A DNA stretch of 43,377 nucleotides, from assembly GCA_026388255.1 (NCBI GenBank), contig JAPLKC010000037.1, positions 1-43,377 on the forward strand, read 5' to 3'. This document shows positions 8,348 through 17,368 of the stretch, piece after piece. Positions within the stretch are counted from its first letter, which is position 1; each line of letters begins with the position of its first letter. Origin of the DNA: Pseudomonadota bacterium. GTDB lineage: Bacteria; Desulfobacterota; Syntrophorhabdia; Syntrophorhabdales; Syntrophorhabdaceae. The translations under genes were made by a program, and so were the position numbers. Under the pieces are notes generated by a model, which was given only the letters and a program-made list of their open reading frames with translations, ran no database searches and was not told the DNA's origin.

Positions 8348-8818
8348 ATGTTCAGGAAGATATATGAAAACCTGGAAGAGGCAGCAGGTGTCTTACTCCT
8401 CGGTATTATGGCAGTATTTGCCTTTTTAAATGTAATCACCCGCTATTTTATCCATTACTCTTTTGCTTCAACAGAAGAGATTGAAGTTGCCTGTCTTGTC
8501 TGGCTAACCTTACTGGGAACTGCTGCCGGATTCAGGAGGGGGATTCATCTGGGGTTCAATTTGCTCGAACTCCGTTTTCCGAGTCTGGGAAAGAAGATTC
8601 TCTTCCCTCTTGCCTCTATAATGACGATTATTACCGTTTGCATCCTGATATGGGTCAGCCTGCTTCAGATCAGAGATGAAATAGCGCTTGGAATAAGCAC
8701 GGAAGCACTTGGCATCCCACAGTGGTGGTATACGCTTGCCATGCCGGTAGGCGGGATTTTAATGCTGTTTCGCATATCAGAAGCGCTGTGTAGGAACTTT
8801 AAAAAAGAGCGCCTCTGA
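8348..8818 (+). CDS. dctQ: TRAP transporter small permease DctQ family
   Basis: The small membrane subunit of the TRAP transporter, 156 residues with four hydrophobic helices (about 13-33, 46-64, 85-107, 126-147). The CLVWLTLLGTAAGFRRGIHL region holds the conserved W and G-x-R-x-G-x-H-L signature of DctQ. It lies 3 bases after dctP and 1 base before dctM, so the three genes form one operon. Confidence 0.9.
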   Translation: MFRKIYENLEEAAGVLLLGIMAVFAFLNVITRYFIHYSFASTEEIEVACLVWLTLLGTAAGFRRGIHLGFNLLELRFPSLGKKILFPLASIMTIITVCILIWVSLLQIRDEIALGISTEALGIPQWWYTLAMPVGGILMLFRISEALCRNFKKERL

Positions 8819-8819
8819 T

Positions 8820-10103
8820 ATGGAACAGGTGGTCATATTTTTTCTAATATTTTTAATTCTTCTTGTTCTTGGCATACCTATCGCGATCTCCCTCGGCTTT
8901 ACTTCTGTCCTTCTCATATGGAAATATAATCTGGGGATAGAGATCATTGCCCCTGCTTTTTATGCCAGTGCGGCAAAATTTCAACTTCTGGCACTTCCCT
9001 TCTTCATTCTTGCCGGTCTTATTTTGGAACGGTGCGGGATTTCAAAGAGGCTTATCCGCTTAGTAAGTTTGCTTGTCGGCCCGATACCCGGTGGGCTTGC
9101 AATTGTAACCATCATTGTCGGAGTAATCTTTGCAGGAATTTCCGGATCAGGTCCTGCGGATACGGCAGCCCTTGGGGTTGTATTATTCCCTGCCATGGTT
9201 GCAATGGGTTATGATAAGGGCTACGCGTCAGCGCTTATCGCAAGCACAGGTTCTCTTGCCATTGTTATACCGCCAAGTATTGCCTTTATTATCTATGGAG
9301 TCATAACAGCTACCTCTGTCCCTGCCCTCTTTGCGGCAGGGGTGATTCCAGGTGTTATTACTGCACTTTTTCTTATCGTACCATCGTATTTTATCGCCCG
9401 GAAACATGGATGGAAAGGCGAAAGGTGGGGCACATTGAAAGAAATACGGCAGGCTTTTAAGGAGGCTATATGGGGGCTATTCGCCCCTGTTTTTATCTTA
9501 AGCGGAATATACGGCGGTATTTTTACTGCAACCGAAGCAGCGGTAATGGCAATTTTTTACGGGCTCTTTGTGGGATTTGTCATATACCGGAGCCTTAACG
9601 TTAAAATTCTTTACGGTATATTCAGGGATGCCTTGCTTTCTTCGGCAGTTGTTATGTTTATTGTGGCTTTTGCAGGACTCTTTTCGTGGACCGGCTCTAC
9701 ACTGGGCGTGATGGACAAAACCGCTATGTCTCTCCTTTCACTTTCTTCCGACCCTTTTATCATACTCCTTCTTGTAAATATCATGCTTTTCATTGCCGGA
9801 ATGCTCATGGACGCAGTCTCTATTTATTACATATTCCTGCCAATTCTCATACCGATAATGTATCATTTCAACTGGGACCCTATCTGGTTCGGGGTTGTTA
9901 TGACCCTGAATCTTGCCATCGGTCAGATAACACCTCCGGTGGCCGTAAACCTGTATGTTATTGCTAATATAGCAGATCTCAGCCTTGATAAGGTTTCCAG
10001 GTCGGTTGTTCCCTTTGTTGCTACCATGCTTGTGGCACTGCTTGTAACGATATTTTTTCCATCTTTGTCAACGTACCTGCCGACTTTATTAGGACTGAAA
10101 TAA
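8820..10103 (+). CDS. dctM: TRAP transporter large permease DctM family
   Basis: The large permease subunit that uses an ion gradient to import substrate handed over by DctP. The 427 residues contain about twelve hydrophobic segments and the family signatures GISGSGPADTAALG (about 105-118), LIASTGSLAIVIPPSI and LAIGQITPPVAVNLYV. Length is normal. It is the last gene of the dctP-dctQ-dctM operon and faces the MgtE-N/CBS gene tail to tail. Confidence 0.92.
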   Translation: MEQVVIFFLIFLILLVLGIPIAISLGFTSVLLIWKYNLGIEIIAPAFYASAAKFQLLALPFFILAGLILERCGISKRLIRLVSLLVGPIPGGLAIVTIIVGVIFAGISGSGPADTAALGVVLFPAMVAMGYDKGYASALIASTGSLAIVIPPSIAFIIYGVITATSVPALFAAGVIPGVITALFLIVPSYFIARKHGWKGERWGTLKEIRQAFKEAIWGLFAPVFILSGIYGGIFTATEAAVMAIFYGLFVGFVIYRSLNVKILYGIFRDALLSSAVVMFIVAFAGLFSWTGSTLGVMDKTAMSLLSLSSDPFIILLLVNIMLFIAGMLMDAVSIYYIFLPILIPIMYHFNWDPIWFGVVMTLNLAIGQITPPVAVNLYVIANIADLSLDKVSRSVVPFVATMLVALLVTIFFPSLSTYLPTLLGLK

Positions 10104-10119
10104 GAGTGTGGGAGTAATT

Positions 10120-10139
10120 GAACCGTCTTCTGACAGTTC
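10120..10139. terminator. Hairpin between convergent genes
   Basis: GAACCGTC (10120-10127), loop TTCT and GACAGTTC (10132-10139) form an 8-bp stem with a single non-Watson-Crick pair, in the 37-bp gap between the convergent dctM and MgtE-N/CBS genes. The T tract is short, so its role as a terminator is uncertain. Confidence 0.35.
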
Positions 10140-10140
10140 T

Positions 10141-11409
10141 TTACCGGAATGCTCTCCTCTTCTTTTTTCTTATGGGGTTCGGGACAAGGAGGTCAATAAT
10201 ATCATCCACCGTGATGACCCCTTTTATCTTCTCATCTTCGCCAATAACGGGGATTGCAATGAAGTCATATTTTGATATGATTTCTGCTATATCTTGCCGT
10301 TCAGCCTCGCTATGCACGAATTTTACATTCTGCGTCATGATATCTTCCAATTTTGCATACAGCGGGCTTGTAAGAAGTTTTTTTAACGTCAGAACGCCAA
10401 GCAGGTGGTCGTTATCGTCTACTACATAGATATAATATATAAATTCAACATCAGGTGCAAGCAGTCTGATGTTGGCCAATACCTCATCGATTGTCATATC
10501 CGGAGGAAAATCAAGAAATTCGCTTGTCATCAGGCCGCCCGCCGTATCTTCCTCGTAGCTCAACAGGTCTTTCACCTCTGTTGCTTCTTCACTTTCCATT
10601 AGCGAGAGAAGTTCTTCGGATGCCTCTTCGGGCATATCCCCCAATATATCCGCAGCTTCATCCGGGGGCATCTCTTCAAGGATGTCAGAGATCATCTCCT
10701 TATCCATCTCTTTGAAAATCTTTTCTCTTACTTCTGTTGAGACTTCGTGGAGCGCTTCTCCTGCCAGTTCTTCATCAACAGATGACAGCAATAATGTTCC
10801 TTCTTCCGGCAGAATCTCGCTCAGGATCTGTGCCAGATCTGACGGATGCATTTCACCGAGCTGTTTTCTTGCAACATTTAAGGTTAAATTCCTTAAATGA
10901 GGGTCAATAGTCTGGAGAAAATTCCAGTCGATAATATGTTCTTTAATAGGTTTTTTAAAAAGCACAAGGGCCTTCTGAATCGTCTGTCCACCGTCTATTC
11001 TCCGAAGAATCCCGTTGAGCCCCACATCAATGCCCACTATACAGACAATGCCGTCACTCTCGCCAAGTTTTAAATCGTTCACTCTTACAACCTTTGCACC
11101 GTTTACATCGAGTATTTGTTTATCGAGGATATGCCTCTTTATCAGTATATCGCCTTCCTGATACCTGTAATTTGCCAGAGGCTTTTCTGACAGGTTAAGT
11201 GTAATGACAAATCTGTTAAAGAGATGGACGTCTGTAACGGAAACCTCGAATAGCTGTTTCCTGTTCTTCAGTACCAGTTTAATCACTCCAGGAAATCTGG
11301 CTCCGGGAACAATCACAAGGTCCCAGAGCGCCCCTACCCTTTTCCCGTGCTGGTCAATAACAACCTTTTTCAGCACCTCGCTCAGATAAACATCTGTTAT
11401 ATAAGTCAT
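10141..11409 (-). CDS. PRC-barrel / MgtE N-terminal / CBS-pair protein without a transport domain
   Basis: A 422-residue soluble protein. The N-terminal half has two PRC-barrel-like segments (TYITDVYLSEVLKKVVIDQ..., about 1-80 and again about 85-165). An MgtE intracellular N domain follows (about 190-290: HPSDLAQILSEILPEEG, EEMPPDEAADILGDMPEE). Last comes a CBS pair (about 295-415: TSEFLDFPPDMTIDEVL, DIMTQNVKFVHSEA). The five-helix MgtE channel is absent, and the protein ends in a basic KKKRRAF tail. In other genomes such proteins sit beside metal transporters and may act as Mg2+ or Mn2+ sensors. No transporter lies beside it here. Confidence 0.8.
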   Translation of the reverse strand: MTYITDVYLSEVLKKVVIDQHGKRVGALWDLVIVPGARFPGVIKLVLKNRKQLFEVSVTDVHLFNRFVITLNLSEKPLANYRYQEGDILIKRHILDKQILDVNGAKVVRVNDLKLGESDGIVCIVGIDVGLNGILRRIDGGQTIQKALVLFKKPIKEHIIDWNFLQTIDPHLRNLTLNVARKQLGEMHPSDLAQILSEILPEEGTLLLSSVDEELAGEALHEVSTEVREKIFKEMDKEMISDILEEMPPDEAADILGDMPEEASEELLSLMESEEATEVKDLLSYEEDTAGGLMTSEFLDFPPDMTIDEVLANIRLLAPDVEFIYYIYVVDDNDHLLGVLTLKKLLTSPLYAKLEDIMTQNVKFVHSEAERQDIAEIISKYDFIAIPVIGEDEKIKGVITVDDIIDLLVPNPIRKKKRRAFR

Positions 11410-11516
11410 GTTTCATTTTATCACCAAGCATTGTATATGACAACGATTTATTGAGTGATAAAGTCTGCCTCTCAAATATAAATTTCTGCAAGAACCATAA
11501 AATTTGACAGGGCAGG

Positions 11517-12572
11517 CTATAAATCCTGAGCCAACAGTTCAATGATCTTTGTTTCAATTACGGATATATCTATCATATCCATATCCTGTCTGAACGTCAG
11601 GAAGCGCCCCCTTGGATGCCATATAAGCGGGTTGAAATCAATAAAAATCGTAATAGAAAAAAGACCGCACATGCCTGCAAGATGAGCCATGCCGGAATCA
11701 TTAGAAACGAATATACCGCCATCCTGAAAGAATTCCTTGATATCAGAGAGTTCCTGAAAAGATATTTTGTCCTTAATATCTATGTTTATGCCCAGTGATT
11801 CAAGAATACACACGTTAATATCTTTTGACTTCAATGAGTTGTAAAGCCCTATAAAGTTATCAAGAGGCCATTTTTTCTTTTGAAAGCCTCTTTCAGGGTA
11901 GAGGATCGTCCGGTATAAGGGTTTTGACTTTATTTCTTTTTTAATTGCCTCAATCCCATATTGTGCAAGTTGCGCCAGTTGGTAATCTTCAACATGAACA
12001 TTGTTGGCAACATGGTTATTATTGGTTTCACCTGTGAGCTGTGAATTGTGAACAATTAACCGGTCTTCCGGATACATCTCTATAAATATAAGAGGCTCCC
12101 TCGAAAAACCCTGCCATCTTTGCCTTAAGTTTCCTTCCCTGTCTTTTCCTATAAATATGATCTGTTTATAAATGATGTCCGGACAATGACTTGAAAAAAG
12201 GTGAAGCCATTTTATCGATTCAATCCTGTGAATTTTTGCAAAATATTCGTCAAATAGTTTTAGAAATCTTGTGTATCCCAATGCTTCGATATTTCCTTCA
12301 AAATGTTTTGATAAAGAAAGGAATGTTGACTCGGAAAGGCACATATCCCCAAGTCCGCCGAGATGAATGAGGAAGGTTTTGTCGCTGTTCCCGTTTGCAT
12401 CCATGTTTAAATAGTATTTTATAAACCGATATATTGTCAATACTTCCCTGGTATTGTCCGGACCAAGCTCCTTCCAACTGTTTAAGTAACGACTGCTAAC
12501 TAAATTATTCAGAACGTAAAGGCTTAAAATATCGGGAGGTTTACCACAAGTAACGGGTTTTGAATTCCCCAT
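11517..12572 (-). CDS. Glycosyltransferase family 9 (heptosyltransferase-like)
   Basis: A GT-B fold enzyme related to LPS heptosyltransferases. Support comes from the N-terminal IHLGGLGDMCLSE motif (about 67-79), the central YPERGFQKKKWPLDNFIGLY, and FVSNDSGMAHLAGMCGL near the C-terminus, the family's sugar-nucleotide binding motif. Length is 351 residues from ATG 12572. The first 56 residues lie ahead of the usual GT9 start and have no ribosome site, so an internal ATG at 12404 (MDANGNSDKTFLIHL) is also possible. The donor sugar is unknown. It is a single minus-strand gene divergent from the tRNA. Confidence 0.8.
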   Translation of the reverse strand: MGNSKPVTCGKPPDILSLYVLNNLVSSRYLNSWKELGPDNTREVLTIYRFIKYYLNMDANGNSDKTFLIHLGGLGDMCLSESTFLSLSKHFEGNIEALGYTRFLKLFDEYFAKIHRIESIKWLHLFSSHCPDIIYKQIIFIGKDREGNLRQRWQGFSREPLIFIEMYPEDRLIVHNSQLTGETNNNHVANNVHVEDYQLAQLAQYGIEAIKKEIKSKPLYRTILYPERGFQKKKWPLDNFIGLYNSLKSKDINVCILESLGINIDIKDKISFQELSDIKEFFQDGGIFVSNDSGMAHLAGMCGLFSITIFIDFNPLIWHPRGRFLTFRQDMDMIDISVIETKIIELLAQDL

Positions 12573-12598
12573 GGATGACTGCCCGGTGTTCTTTTAAG

Positions 12599-12627
12599 TG
12601 GACTTTTTAAGTAATATCTCGTAATAT
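12599..12627 (+). promoter_or_regulatory. Candidate promoter of tRNA-Pro
   Basis: TGGACT (12599-12604), a 17-bp spacer and TAATAT (12622-12627) end nine bases before the 5' end of the tRNA. The placement is right for a tRNA promoter. Confidence 0.5.
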
Positions 12628-12636
12628 TTAACACAT

Positions 12637-12712
12637 CGGGGCGTAGCGCAGCATGGTTTAGCGCACCTGCTTGGGGTGCAGGAGGCCGCAGGTTCAAATC
12701 CCGTCGCCCCGA
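12637..12712 (+). tRNA. tRNA-Pro (anticodon GGG)
   Basis: A 76-base cloverleaf. The acceptor stem CGGGGCG (12637-12643) pairs with CGCCCCG (12705-12711), with discriminator A. The D-loop contains GGTTTAGC. The anticodon stem CCTGC/GCAGG encloses loop TTGGGGT, anticodon GGG at 12673-12675. The T-arm is GCAGG TTCAAAT CCCGT. The 5' C1 and the GGG anticodon fit proline. The CCA end is not encoded. Confidence 0.95.
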
Positions 12713-12734
12713 TTCTATTTCTTTAAGGTGTCCC

Positions 12735-13502
12735 TTGCAAATTCTTTTAACAAACGATGACGGTATTCACTCGGAGGGGCTTGCATTGCTGAGGGAATGT
12801 CTGTTGAAGCAACACGATGTGTATGTTATGGCGCCTGAGAAGGAAAGAACATGCGTCGGACATGCGATCACTCTCCATAAGCCTTTACGTGTGAAGGATT
12901 TAGGGGACAGGGTGTTTGCTTCAAATGGAACGCCTGTTGATTGCGTCCTGCTTGGACTAAAGACGCTGTTCTCTCAACCACCTGATTTTATTATATCCGG
13001 AATCAACAAGGGCCCCAATATGGGTCAGGATATTAATTATTCCGGAACTGTTGCAGCAGCGAGAGAAGGAGCTTTTCTGGGCATACCTTCTATGGCTGTT
13101 TCAATTAATGCAAGAAAAGATTATCGCTTTGCCGATGCAGCTAAAATTACCGAAGATATTATCGGCATGATGAAGGGTAGTACCTGCCTTGCCCGGACAT
13201 TTTTAAATATTAATATCCCCAATATATCCTATGAAAATATAAAAGATTTTATGGTGACAAGGCTCGGGAAAAGGGTTTATAATGATGCTATAGTTGAAAG
13301 AATTGACCCGAGGGGCGGGAGATATTACTGGATAGGCGGGAATAGCCACAGCTTTGATTTGATTGAAGGCACCGATTTTTATGCAGTAGAAAACGGTTAT
13401 GCATCGATTACACCAATAGATGTGGATACAATAAGTGACGGCTCAATAAATATATTAAAACAATATTTAGACAGTAAAAGCTTGGAGCGATGTTCAAAGT
13501 AA
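12735..13502 (+). CDS. surE: 5'-nucleotidase SurE
   Basis: A metal-dependent nucleoside 5'-monophosphate phosphatase of the stationary-phase survival family, 255 residues (normal length). The active-site motifs are all present: LTNDDGIHSEG (about 4-14, with the Asp-Asp metal ligands), SNGTPVDCV, and SGINKGPNMGQDINYSGTVAAA with the conserved Asn ligand. The start is TTG 12735 behind AAGGTG (12725-12730). It begins 23 bases after the tRNA and runs into miaB, 45 bases downstream. Confidence 0.93.
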   Translation: MQILLTNDDGIHSEGLALLRECLLKQHDVYVMAPEKERTCVGHAITLHKPLRVKDLGDRVFASNGTPVDCVLLGLKTLFSQPPDFIISGINKGPNMGQDINYSGTVAAAREGAFLGIPSMAVSINARKDYRFADAAKITEDIIGMMKGSTCLARTFLNINIPNISYENIKDFMVTRLGKRVYNDAIVERIDPRGGRYYWIGGNSHSFDLIEGTDFYAVENGYASITPIDVDTISDGSINILKQYLDSKSLERCSK

Positions 13503-13547
13503 GAACTAAGAGTTATTGCAAAATTCACGAATGAACTGAGTTTGGCT

Positions 13548-14879
13548 ATGAAATTTTATATTGAAACATTAGGTTGTCAGATGAATGAGCATGATTCGGA
13601 GAAAATGGCACATCTTCTCCGAATTGCCGGTTACGAGCATATTGATAACGCTCAAGAGGCGGATATTGTTATCGTTAATACATGTTGTGTCCGGGAAAAA
13701 GCCGAGCAGAAGTTCTATAGTCTTATGGGCAGGCTGAAGAGGATTAAAGCTATGAAGGGGACAATTCTGGGGGTGACCGGCTGCATTGCTCAGATGGAAA
13801 AAGAATCTATCTCCGACAGACTCCCTTTTATAGATTTTTCTCTGGGCACTTCCAGCATTCATAAAGTTCAGGAAGCCATTGAACATGCCTCAAAAAAAAC
13901 CAGATTCCTTGAATTTTCCGAAAACGGGTGCGGCAATACCATGTTTGCAGGGCCGGAAAATGTAAATGGAGGGATTAAAAAATTTATTACTATTATGAAA
14001 GGATGCAACAACTTTTGCAGCTACTGTATCGTACCATATGTAAGGGGCAGGGAGGCAAGCAGGGACAGTACGGGTATCCTGAAAGAAATCTATGAGCTGG
14101 CAAAAAAAGGTATTAGGGATGTGACACTTCTCGGCCAGAACGTTAACTCTTACAACATTGGAACGGATGGAATCTCCTTTCCTGAACTGCTGCAAGCTAT
14201 AAACAGGATAGAGGGAATTGAGAGGATCAGGTTTGTTACTTCTCACCCGAAAGATTTGTCTGACAAACTTATTGACTGCTTCGGAAGTATCGAGAAATTA
14301 TGTGAGCAGATTCACCTGCCCTTTCAGTCAGGCTCCGACAAGGTCTTAAAGCTGATGAACAGAGGTTACACGGTCGATGAATACAAAGAAAAGATACGTC
14401 GGCTGAGAAACAGGTATCATGATATCGCCATTACAGGGGATTGCATCGTTGGCTTCCCAGGGGAGGGTGAGAAGGCCTTCGAGGAGACCATGCAAATGAT
14501 AAAAGATATTGAATTTGACAGTATATTCTCTTTTGCTTATTCTCCGAGAAAATATACTTCCGCCTCAACCCTGCCGGATGAGGTGCCCAGAGATATAGCA
14601 CAAAAAAGACTGAAGCACTTGCAGGAAGCCCAGAAGGCAATAACATTAAAAAAGAACAGGACAATCGAGGGCAGCATTTTAGAGGTTTTGGTCGAAGGCT
14701 TGAGCAAGAATTCAAATGAAGACCTTATGGGAAGGACAAGAACAAACAAGATTGTCAATTTTGCAGGCAATGAAGATATGATTGGGAAGTTGGTGCATGT
14801 GAAAATAGTAAAAGGTTATGCAAATTCTCTGAAAGGGGAACTTGAAAAAGCAGGTGACAGGAAATATAGTGCCATATAA
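13548..14879 (+). CDS. miaB: tRNA-2-methylthio-N6-dimethylallyladenosine synthase MiaB
   Basis: A radical-SAM methylthiotransferase that modifies A37 of tRNAs reading UNN codons. The 443 residues carry both cluster sites. The UPF0004 domain has three cysteines (TLGCQMN, NTCCVRE, VTGCIAQ). The radical-SAM triad is CNNFCSYC (about 153-160). A C-terminal TRAM domain (about 372-440) binds tRNA. The start ATG 13548 fits the usual MKFYIETLGCQMN beginning. A TTG six bases upstream is less likely. In this phylum miaB is often followed by the bifunctional-nuclease gene, as here. Confidence 0.95.
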   Translation: MKFYIETLGCQMNEHDSEKMAHLLRIAGYEHIDNAQEADIVIVNTCCVREKAEQKFYSLMGRLKRIKAMKGTILGVTGCIAQMEKESISDRLPFIDFSLGTSSIHKVQEAIEHASKKTRFLEFSENGCGNTMFAGPENVNGGIKKFITIMKGCNNFCSYCIVPYVRGREASRDSTGILKEIYELAKKGIRDVTLLGQNVNSYNIGTDGISFPELLQAINRIEGIERIRFVTSHPKDLSDKLIDCFGSIEKLCEQIHLPFQSGSDKVLKLMNRGYTVDEYKEKIRRLRNRYHDIAITGDCIVGFPGEGEKAFEETMQMIKDIEFDSIFSFAYSPRKYTSASTLPDEVPRDIAQKRLKHLQEAQKAITLKKNRTIEGSILEVLVEGLSKNSNEDLMGRTRTNKIVNFAGNEDMIGKLVHVKIVKGYANSLKGELEKAGDRKYSAI

Positions 14880-14907
14880 CCCTGGCGACTGTATTGCGGA
14901 GGTATGA

Positions 14908-15405
14908 ATGTTAAAAGAAATGAAGGTTGCAGGCATTACTGTAGACCCCTTTACCAACACTCCGATTGTGCTTCTTAAAGACGTGGATGAAAAGGATGTT
15001 CTTCCTATCTGGATCGGCCTGCTTGAGGCTTCGAGCATTGCTACGGCGCTGGAAAACATAAATACGCCAAGGCCTATGACTCATGACCTTTTAAAGAATA
15101 TACTCGACCATCTGGGTGTTAGGGTTATCAGGATCGAGGTGAATGACCTTAAGGATAACACGTATTATGCATTATTGTATCTCGATGTAGATAATAAAAG
15201 ACTTGTTGTTGATTCAAGACCGAGTGATGCCATAGCAATCGCCTTAAGAACCGGGGCGCCGATATTTGTTGAAGAGACTGTTATAAAAAAATCGGCTAAA
15301 ATTGACCTCTCCGGAAAGGGCGACAAGGTGGTTACCGATGTAAACGAGTGGGAAGAGATACTCGAAAACCTCTCACCCGATGATTTTGGTAAATACAAGA
15401 TGTAA
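14908..15405 (+). CDS. Bifunctional nuclease family protein (DUF151)
   Basis: A 165-residue protein of the bifunctional nuclease (BFN) family, named from plant DNase/RNase enzymes. The bacterial role is not well fixed. Visible signatures are VLLKDVDEKDVLPIWIG, the EASSIATALEN segment and the conserved DSRPSDAIAIALR. The start is ATG 14908, with GGAGG at 14898-14902; the nearby ATG 14904 is out of frame. It is the second gene after miaB in what appears to be one operon. Confidence 0.9.
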   Translation: MLKEMKVAGITVDPFTNTPIVLLKDVDEKDVLPIWIGLLEASSIATALENINTPRPMTHDLLKNILDHLGVRVIRIEVNDLKDNTYYALLYLDVDNKRLVVDSRPSDAIAIALRTGAPIFVEETVIKKSAKIDLSGKGDKVVTDVNEWEEILENLSPDDFGKYKM

Positions 15406-15468
15406 TTATGGTTATCCGGTTTCTTTTGCCTGCCCTGCAAAAGAAAAAAAGGAATGGAGAGAAGATAA

Positions 15469-16122
15469 ATGATAGATTTACATACTCACTCATTATTAAG
15501 CGATGGTGAACTGCTCCCCGCAGAACTTGCGAGAAGGGCAAAAGTCATAGGTTACAAAACCATAGGAATATCCGATCATGTTGATCATACCAATATAGAG
15601 ACTGTTATCCGCTCCATACTGAAGCTGAGCGAGAAAATTACCTATCATGAAGGCATAACAATTCTTCCCGGAGTAGAGATTACCCATGTTCCCAAAGGAC
15701 TTATTAAGGAATTGATTGGGTTTGCCCGGAAACTGGGTATATTCTATGTGGTTGTTCACGGAGAAACCATCGCAGAGCCGGTAGAAGAAGGGACAAACAG
15801 GGCGGCAATCGAAGGCGGGGCCGATATAATAGCGCACCCGGGTCTTATTAAAGAGGCAGATGCTGCATTTGCACAGGAAAAAGGAGTTCTCCTTGAAATC
15901 ACCAGCAGAAAAGGACATTCCCTTGCAAACGGTCATGTGGCATTAATGGCAAAGAAAGCAGGCGCAAAGCTGGTATTTAATACGGATTCCCACAGCCCCT
16001 CTGATCTGGCAACCGAATATGGGGCTAAAAGGATAATCATGGGCGCAGGGCTTTTTGAGGAAGATTTTTATATAATGCAAAAGAATGCTGAAGAACTTGT
16101 AAGAAAGGTCCTTAAGCAATAA
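15469..16122 (+). CDS. PHP-domain phosphoesterase (histidinol-phosphatase-like)
   Basis: A 217-residue PHP metal-dependent phosphoesterase. The N-terminal MIDLHTHSLLSDGEL gives the HxH and SDG motifs. GISDHVDHTN, VVVHGETI and AHPGLI supply further metal ligands, and NTDSHSPSD is the last. It is short compared with HisK-type histidinol phosphatases (about 260-270). Its position before hisC is suggestive, but histidinol-phosphate as substrate is inference. The ribosome site GGAGAGAAG lies before ATG 15469. Confidence 0.85.
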   Translation: MIDLHTHSLLSDGELLPAELARRAKVIGYKTIGISDHVDHTNIETVIRSILKLSEKITYHEGITILPGVEITHVPKGLIKELIGFARKLGIFYVVVHGETIAEPVEEGTNRAAIEGGADIIAHPGLIKEADAAFAQEKGVLLEITSRKGHSLANGHVALMAKKAGAKLVFNTDSHSPSDLATEYGAKRIIMGAGLFEEDFYIMQKNAEELVRKVLKQ

Positions 16123-16167
16123 AGAATTAATGAAAGCAGAAAATGGAAAAATGAACTGTGAGCAAAA

Positions 16168-17232
16168 ATGAAACTCTCAATTGATAAAAATATACAGGAA
16201 ATACCTTTTTATCCGAAGGCCATGAAATACGGTCTTGACGATGAATGGATAAAATTGGCATCCAACGAAAACCCCTTTCCGCCATCACAAAAGGCGCTTT
16301 CTGTTATGATCGAAGCAATGACATCCGTAAACAGATATCCCGGCAGTGAATTTGAATTAAAAACAGCAATTTCGGACAAATACAATGTAAAGCCGGAGCA
16401 GGTTGTGCTTGGAGACGGTTCTGACGAGCTTATAGAGCTGGTATTAAAGGCAATGAAGTATGAAGTGAAAAACAAGGTCATTATTTCAGAGCCCTCATTT
16501 GCATTTTATGCCATTGCGTCAAAGATATATGGATACGAAACATGCAAGGTTCCCGTTACAAATATGACAGTCAACCTCGACCATATAAAAGAAGCCATCG
16601 ATGACAGAACACGGGTAATATTCTTAAACAACCCCCTGAACCCAACCGGTACGATTTTCGAGGATGATGCGTTTAAAGCCTTTTTACAGGAACTGCCGCC
16701 GGATGTACTTATCGTTGTTGATGAAGCCTATGCAGAGTTTTCGGAAAGCAGGACTTTTCCTGATACTTTTCAATATATTAACGATTATCCGGTTTTGATT
16801 TTAAGGACATTCTCAAAGGCGTATGCCCTTGCAGGTCTAAGGGTCGGTTATGGAATCGGTGAAGCATCCCTGGTATCCTTTCTTGAAAGAACACGGCAGC
16901 CCTTCAGCGTTAATACAATAGCTCTTGCAGGTGCGAAAGCGGCCATAGAGGATGTAGCTTATCTGGAGAAGGTGCTGGAGAACAACAGGGAAGGAAAGGA
17001 GTTTTTCTATAATGCCTTTAAAGAGTTATCTATAGAGTATGTCCTGACAGAGTCGAATTTTATCCTCTTCAAGTGTAGGAAGGATGCTGAAGCATTAATA
17101 AAAAGGCTCTTTGAAGAAAAAATCCTGGCAAGATGGATGGGGGCCTATGGGCTGCCTGATTATATCAGGGTATCAATCGGAAAAATGGAGGAAAATATAA
17201 GGTTTATAGAAACACTTGAAAGGATGTTGTAG
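16168..17232 (+). CDS. hisC: Histidinol-phosphate aminotransferase
   Basis: A PLP-dependent class I/II aminotransferase for the seventh step of histidine synthesis, 354 residues. Diagnostic stretches are LASNENPFPPS, GDGSDELIELV, NNPLNPTGT, VVDEAYAEF and the PLP lysine in RTFSKAYALAGLRVGYG (about 210). HisC enzymes of this type can also serve aromatic amino acid synthesis. The gene lies 46 bases after the PHP gene and 136 bases before cmk. That gap holds an 8-bp inverted repeat (TAGTTCAT/ATGAACTA). Confidence 0.92.
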   Translation: MKLSIDKNIQEIPFYPKAMKYGLDDEWIKLASNENPFPPSQKALSVMIEAMTSVNRYPGSEFELKTAISDKYNVKPEQVVLGDGSDELIELVLKAMKYEVKNKVIISEPSFAFYAIASKIYGYETCKVPVTNMTVNLDHIKEAIDDRTRVIFLNNPLNPTGTIFEDDAFKAFLQELPPDVLIVVDEAYAEFSESRTFPDTFQYINDYPVLILRTFSKAYALAGLRVGYGIGEASLVSFLERTRQPFSVNTIALAGAKAAIEDVAYLEKVLENNREGKEFFYNAFKELSIEYVLTESNFILFKCRKDAEALIKRLFEEKILARWMGAYGLPDYIRVSIGKMEENIRFIETLERML

Positions 17233-17368
17233 CACATAGCAAATGCAGCTTATGACTCGTAGTTCATGGCAAATGTTTTTCTATGAACTATTCACCGGGT
17301 TGAACAAGGGCTTGCAAAAAATCATATTCGTAAAACACTTTTACAGGAAGAAGGGAATATCTTAGCAA

